Shown here piece by piece: positions 59,750-64,000 of a DNA stretch of 64,000 nt (position 1 is the stretch's first letter; the number at the start of each line of letters is the position of its first letter). Position numbers and translations under genes: made by a program. The DNA is taken from NCBI GenBank assembly GCA_007741555.1, contig CP036526.1:2294001-2358000 (forward strand), in the 5' to 3' direction. The notes under the pieces were generated by a model. That model did not search any database. It was given only the letters and a program-made list of their open reading frames with translations, and was not told the DNA's origin. The DNA comes from Stieleria marina. Lineage in GTDB: Bacteria; Planctomycetota; Planctomycetia; Pirellulales; Pirellulaceae.

Positions 59750-59998
59750 TTAACGATTCTCCAAACGGTCAAGAATCGACTCCATCACGTCCAGTTCCGT
59801 GTAGAACATCGCGCTGGGGTCGATACCTCTTTCGTCCAAGAAAACGAGTTGGCGTCGCATCCGCGGCGTTGCAGCGATCCGGGGCAGCACGCTACACCAG
59901 ATCGATACGACGATTCCAAGGCTACCGGTTAACGCCAGCCAGCGGAAAAACCGACGTGTCCGCGGCCGCAGCGTAGTTGGTGTTTGATCGGAGGGCAT
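59750..59998 (-). CDS. Small membrane protein downstream of the YeiH-type transporter
   Basis: 82 aa. A basic N-terminus (LRPRTRRFFRW) is followed by one hydrophobic segment (LALTGSLGIVVSIWCSVLP) and a charged C-terminus. It starts 6 bases after the stop of the transporter gene, so it is probably co-translated, though the sequence has no recognisable family. The spacing and balanced composition make it a likely real gene. Confidence 0.55.
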   Translation of the reverse strand: MPSDQTPTTLRPRTRRFFRWLALTGSLGIVVSIWCSVLPRIAATPRMRRQLVFLDERGIDPSAMFYTELDVMESILDRLENR

Positions 59999-60004
59999 GG
60001 GCGT

Positions 60005-61507
60005 CTACTGTACGAAGTCACGAAAAACGATGCCGAACATCAGATAGGCCATCACCAGGGTCAGGATCAGGTTCAATGTTTGGCCGCACAAGTACAGAAT
60101 CAGCGGCTTGCCGCCTTTCAGGTACGGCGCGAGTTCGCTGAATTTGGTTTCCAATCCGATGCTGACAAATGCAAGGCAAAAGAACCAGCCACGCAACGTC
60201 TTGGTTGACCCTTTGATCACGCTGTTGACCAGCTCGGGTCCTTCGGTCATGAAACCGTGGATCATCGAAAAGAAGATTGACGCGACGATGAAGCCAACAA
60301 CAAACCTGGGGAAGCGTTTCCAAATTTCCGAGACGCCGACTCGTTTGCTGGTGGAATCTCTTTCGACAAAAGTGACCCAGTACGTGGCAATGCCGAACGC
60401 CGAAACGCCAATCAAGATATTTTGAATCATCTTGACCGTCGCGGCGACTTCCAAAGCTCGGTCACCCAAGGTGGCACCCGCCGCAGCGACGGCTCCGGTC
60501 GCGTCAATGGTGCCGCCCAGCCACGCACCGCCGACGACGTCGCTCAAGCCAATCGCTTTGATCGCGATCGGCATCAGTACCATCATGATGACGGTGAAAG
60601 ACAGCGACATGCCGATGGCCAACGACAATTCTTCCTTCTTTGCCTTGCAGGCAGCCGCGGCTGCGATCGCCGCGGAAACACCGCAAACAGACATGTCTGC
60701 CGAGATGACCATGTTCAGCGAACGCGATTCCATTTTCAGGATTTTTTGGCCGAAGATATAGGTGCTGATCAAGACAATCGGCGTCACGATCCAAGCCACC
60801 GCGATGCCTGGAATCCCCAGTGCCAGCAAGCGAGACATGAGGACTTCGGCGCCCAAAAGGACCAAGCCGGTTTTGATAAAAAATTCTGTCAGTACCGCCG
60901 GACGCATCCATCCGGGTGTTCCGACGGTGTTGGAAATGATCAAGCCAACCATCAACGCCCAAAGTGCATACTCCAGGTTGTACGCTTTTACGACACTCTG
61001 TCCGGCAAGTGTGTAGGAGAACGTGGCTAGCAGGAAGACTCCGATAAAGCCTTTGAAGAATCGCAGCCCACTGTCACTGCCATCGCGAAATCGTATGGCC
61101 AGCGAAAGCAGCAGGCTTAGCACGACAAACGCACCGACGACGCCCATCAAGCCCGACCAGCTGGTTTCGCCGTCGGCAGTCGATGACACAAACGCCGCAA
61201 CGGGACTTTCTGTCCATTTGCCTGGTTTGGCGATCCAGTCTGCGAAAGGGTTCTCCGCGGAAAGGACAGACTCGCCTTGATCATTTGTCGTGCGACCCGA
61301 AGCGATCAGAACGCCGGCAAATGATACCGCCAGCAAAGTCGCTGCGCAAAGAATGGCCAGCCAATCGTCCGACATCCGCTTGGGAGTTGCCGAATGATTT
61401 GCGGAGACGCTTGGATCATCCGGTGGCAGAACGCTCGACGACTCTCGGTGTGACGAACTGGGGTTCAATGGATCGCCGGCGGGCGTGTTTTCCGAATGAT
61501 TGCTCAT
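60005..61507 (-). CDS. yeiH: YeiH-family putative sulfate/anion exporter
   Basis: 500 aa. A ~45-residue hydrophilic N-terminus is followed by about ten to eleven hydrophobic segments. Conserved stretches include [43 protein letters not shown] (the family's conserved SVCG-x-SA-x-AA box), [25 protein letters not shown] and [15 protein letters not shown]. This order matches the UPF0324/YeiH family, proposed in literature to export sulfate or similar anions; evidence for any one substrate is thin. The 82-aa membrane protein follows 6 bases later. No cysB-like regulator is adjacent. Confidence 0.88.
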   Translation of the reverse strand: MSNHSENTPAGDPLNPSSSHRESSSVLPPDDPSVSANHSATPKRMSDDWLAILCAATLLAVSFAGVLIASGRTTNDQGESVLSAENPFADWIAKPGKWTESPVAAFVSSTADGETSWSGLMGVVGAFVVLSLLLSLAIRFRDGSDSGLRFFKGFIGVFLLATFSYTLAGQSVVKAYNLEYALWALMVGLIISNTVGTPGWMRPAVLTEFFIKTGLVLLGAEVLMSRLLALGIPGIAVAWIVTPIVLISTYIFGQKILKMESRSLNMVISADMSVCGVSAAIAAAAACKAKKEELSLAIGMSLSFTVIMMVLMPIAIKAIGLSDVVGGAWLGGTIDATGAVAAAGATLGDRALEVAATVKMIQNILIGVSAFGIATYWVTFVERDSTSKRVGVSEIWKRFPRFVVGFIVASIFFSMIHGFMTEGPELVNSVIKGSTKTLRGWFFCLAFVSIGLETKFSELAPYLKGGKPLILYLCGQTLNLILTLVMAYLMFGIVFRDFVQ

Positions 61508-61695
61508 AGTGTCTCATCGAGGCTTCCAACGATATTTCTTGCGTCCAGGCAGCGTGATGCCTAGCGAAACCTACTTTAAGCGACCTGCCCGTGTGGCGAA
61601 ACTGCGGTGGCGGTGAAACGAACCGCGTTTCATTCATTCGTCGCTGGCGGTCCGGATGGCTTAGGGATTCAATGAAGATTCCGCAGCGAGAAGCG

Positions 61696-63867
61696 TCAGA
61701 ATTTGCGAGTCACAGAGATGCGTTTTCGCGGTACATCGATCTCCAGAACCTTTACTTTGACAACATCGCCGACTGACACGATGTCGTTAGGGTCTTTGAC
61801 AAAGGTATTCGCCAACTGCGAAACGTGGATCAACGCGTCTTGATGGACGCCGACGTCTGTGAAAGCTCCGAAATGCGTCACATTGGTAATGACACCTTCC
61901 AGCACCATGCCTTCCTTCAAGTCTTCGATTTTGTTGACTGAGTCATCAAATTTGACCGCCCGAAATTGACTCCGCGGATCGCGTCCTGGTTTGGCCAATT
62001 CGTCAATGATGTCGATGATCGTCGGTATACCAAACTGATCGTCAACGAAATCTTCGGGTTTCAGTTTTTGACTCAGTGTTGCGTTGCCCACCATCGACTC
62101 CGATTCGGTCCCTAGCTTTTCGGCCATTCGTTTGACGATCGAATAACTCTCGGGATGAACCGCCGAATTATCGAGTGGGACCTTGCCATTGCGGATCCGC
62201 AGAAAACCGGCCGATTGTTGAAAGGCTTTCTTACCTAGTTTGGGGACTTTGGCGAGTTCTTTGCGACTGTTAAAACGGCCAAAACTGTCGCGGTAGTCAA
62301 CGATGTTTTGCGCTAATTTGGGGCCAATGCCGGCAACGCGAGCCAGCAACGGGACGCTGGCCATGTTCAGATCCACGCCCACCTGATTCACGCAGCTTTC
62401 CACCGTCCGATCAAGACACCTCCGTAGTTTTGATTGGTTGACATCGTGTTGGTACTGCCCGACTCCAATCGATTTGGGATCCGTTTTGACCAGTTCGGCC
62501 AGCGGATCTTGCAGTCGCCGGGCAATGCTGATCGCGCCACGGACCGTGATGTCCAAATCCGGAAACTCTTTGCCGGCCAACTCACTGGCAGAGTAAATCG
62601 ATGCACCTGATTCGCTGACCATCACTCGTGTGACGGCCAATTGATTGTCTTTGACCAGTTGCCCCACAAAGGCATCGGTTTCGCGTGAGGCGGTTCCATT
62701 GCCAATTGCAATCAGTTCGACATCGTGCTTGCCAATTAGTTTCAAAAGTGCAGAGCTGGCTGACGACACATCGCTTTTGGGAGGCATTGGATAAATGGTG
62801 GTGTGAGCTAAAAATTTTCCGGTCGAATCGACAACCGCCACTTTACAACCGGTGCGAAAACCTGGGTCGATACCAATGGTGGTCCGCGGTCCGGCGGGGG
62901 CTGCCATGAGAAGTTCGTGGAGATTTTTTCCGAAGACGGCAATCGCGTCGACGTCCGCTTTTTCCTTCAATTCTTGCAGCACCGTTGTCGCTGTCGCTGG
63001 CAGCAGCAGACGCTGGTAACAATCGTCGACGGTTGTCACTAGTTCGCGATGAAATTCAAAATCTCGATTGCTGATCAGCCGCGATTTCAAATGAAAAAGC
63101 ACATTGGAATCATCTAGCTCAATCGTGACTTTCAAAACCCCATCGGATTCGCCTCGCAACATCGCCAGCAACCGATGCGATGGAATTCGACTGACAGATT
63201 CCTGGCGGTCGACGTATTGCTCGTACTTTTCGGCAGCGTCTTTTTTGCCGCGTTTCAGTTTGGAAGCGACTTTGCCATTTTTGGACGCTTCCTTAAAAAG
63301 CCACTCTCTCGTGTCGGCTTCGTCGGACCACTGCTCGGCGACAATGTCCATTGCCCCCTGAAGCGCGGCCTGTGTGTCGGGCACGTCGCGTTTGGTGTCG
63401 ACGTAGTCTTTCAAAATCTGTTGCTTGGATTTGCTCAGGCTCTTCTGTGCAATCAAAAGATCGGCCAGGGGCTGCAATCCTCGTTCGCGGGCGATCGCGC
63501 CTCGTGTTCTGCGTTTTGGTTTGAATGGCAAGTAGATCGCTTCCAGTTGACGCGCGTCGTTGCATTCATCGATCTGCTTGCGGAGTGCGTCGGTGAGGAA
63601 ACCAAGATCCGTGATGGTTTTTAGGACCGTGGATTTTCGCGAGGCCAGAGCGAGTGCTTTGTCCAATGCGTCTTCGATCGCACGGAGGGCAACCTCATCC
63701 AGTCCTCCGGTTGCTTCCTTGCGGTATCGGGCAACAAACGGGATCGTGTTTCCATCGCTCAGCAGATCAATGGCGGCAGCAACTTGGCGCGGCGGTAATC
63801 CTAGTTCGGAGGCGATGCGATTGCTGATCGTTTCCAAGCTGGCTTTTTCAATCTTCGTGTCGGCCAT
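61696..63867 (-). CDS. tex: Tex-family RNA-binding transcription accessory protein
   Basis: 723 aa from ATG 63867. Family order is complete: N-terminal helix-turn-helix (LGLPPRQVAAAIDLLSDG), FVARYRKEATGGLDE, the long helical region with LPFKPKRRTRGAIAREKGL-type PFKPKRRTRG, a YqgF/RNase H-like domain (TTIGIDPGFRTGCKVAVVD), helix-hairpin-helix motifs (ARVAGIGPKLAQNIVDYR, KVPKLGKKAFQQSAG) and a final S1 domain (GMVLEGVITNVTHFGAFTDVG ... LIHVSQL) ending ISVTRKF. Tex binds nucleic acid and influences transcription and stress tolerance. Its C-terminus stops right after S1, with no disordered tail. The promoter should be in the 133 bases up to the right edge. Confidence 0.95.
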   Translation of the reverse strand: MADTKIEKASLETISNRIASELGLPPRQVAAAIDLLSDGNTIPFVARYRKEATGGLDEVALRAIEDALDKALALASRKSTVLKTITDLGFLTDALRKQIDECNDARQLEAIYLPFKPKRRTRGAIARERGLQPLADLLIAQKSLSKSKQQILKDYVDTKRDVPDTQAALQGAMDIVAEQWSDEADTREWLFKEASKNGKVASKLKRGKKDAAEKYEQYVDRQESVSRIPSHRLLAMLRGESDGVLKVTIELDDSNVLFHLKSRLISNRDFEFHRELVTTVDDCYQRLLLPATATTVLQELKEKADVDAIAVFGKNLHELLMAAPAGPRTTIGIDPGFRTGCKVAVVDSTGKFLAHTTIYPMPPKSDVSSASSALLKLIGKHDVELIAIGNGTASRETDAFVGQLVKDNQLAVTRVMVSESGASIYSASELAGKEFPDLDITVRGAISIARRLQDPLAELVKTDPKSIGVGQYQHDVNQSKLRRCLDRTVESCVNQVGVDLNMASVPLLARVAGIGPKLAQNIVDYRDSFGRFNSRKELAKVPKLGKKAFQQSAGFLRIRNGKVPLDNSAVHPESYSIVKRMAEKLGTESESMVGNATLSQKLKPEDFVDDQFGIPTIIDIIDELAKPGRDPRSQFRAVKFDDSVNKIEDLKEGMVLEGVITNVTHFGAFTDVGVHQDALIHVSQLANTFVKDPNDIVSVGDVVKVKVLEIDVPRKRISVTRKF

Positions 63868-64000
63868 AAGACGTGTTGACGGTGCAGTAAGAAGAACGCG
63901 ATGTGATACGCTAGTTTTATCACGCGTTTGCACTGCAAATTCAATGGGCCTGCTATTTCCCAGAACCTCACTGCCAGCGGTTCGGACAGCGCACGCGTGC

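Noticed and set aside
60422-61030. 202-aa plus-strand frame opposite the YeiH-type gene
   Set aside because: His/Arg/Asp-rich antisense product of a hydrophobic transporter gene.

Overview
The window looks like a chromosomal segment of a planctomycete, most like the marine Pirellulaceae (Rhodopirellula and relatives). I infer this from gene families concentrated in that phylum: a DUF1559 prepilin-like protein, an adjacent DUF1552/DUF1592 pair, a very large PVC-type dehydrogenase/cytochrome c fusion, twin-arginine Gfo/Idh/MocA and sugar isomerase-like proteins, an LExRxLL-type N-terminus on a beta-helix protein with a dockerin, and a response regulator fused to a Ser/Thr kinase. No rRNA, tRNA, CRISPR array, insertion sequence or prophage was seen.

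Layout: 1-2.3 kb, a lipase (cut by the left edge) and nadB. 2.6-6.1 kb, psd, pssA and a PmtA-like methyltransferase, a phospholipid head-group set. 6.2-11.7 kb, a leftward isoprenoid cluster: class II terpene cyclase-like protein, a DUF116-polyprenyl synthetase fusion, a chorismate-lyase-fold protein and a TPR protein. 11.9-14.2 kb, a TIM-barrel protein and a secreted thioredoxin-like gene interrupted by an in-frame TGA that looks like selenocysteine. 14.3-16 kb, an Hpt protein overlapping a REC-Ser/Thr kinase. 16.1-24.8 kb, the DUF1552/DUF1592 pair divergent from the PVC dehydrogenase. 25.2-30.7 kb, beta-helix protein, oxidoreductase and hydroxypyruvate isomerase-like protein. 31-36.7 kb, DUF1559 protein, lipoprotein, then a translationally coupled set: seven-haem cytochrome, His-rich membrane protein, TPR membrane protein. 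36.7-40.9 kb, PPK2, an unknown small gene, a YiiX-like hydrolase and a two-Dabb lipoprotein. 40.9-48.8 kb, a leftward Hsp70, VWA, zinc-ribbon/TPR and J-like gene set. 49-52.7 kb, an Fnr/Dnr-type regulator divergent from nrfHA across a perfect FNR-type box, followed by a globin. 52.7-64 kb, SGNH hydrolase, J-domain protein, rsfS, Wza-like exporter, AsmA-like protein, YeiH-type transporter and tex.

The strongest candidates for new biology are the probable selenoprotein (TGA at 13216-13218), the Hsp70-VWA-zinc ribbon-J-like operon, the terpene cyclase/DUF116-prenyl synthetase/chorismate-lyase-like cluster, the Hpt to REC-kinase pair, and the coupled seven-haem cytochrome operon. All functional statements come from reading motifs by eye; no database search was run.
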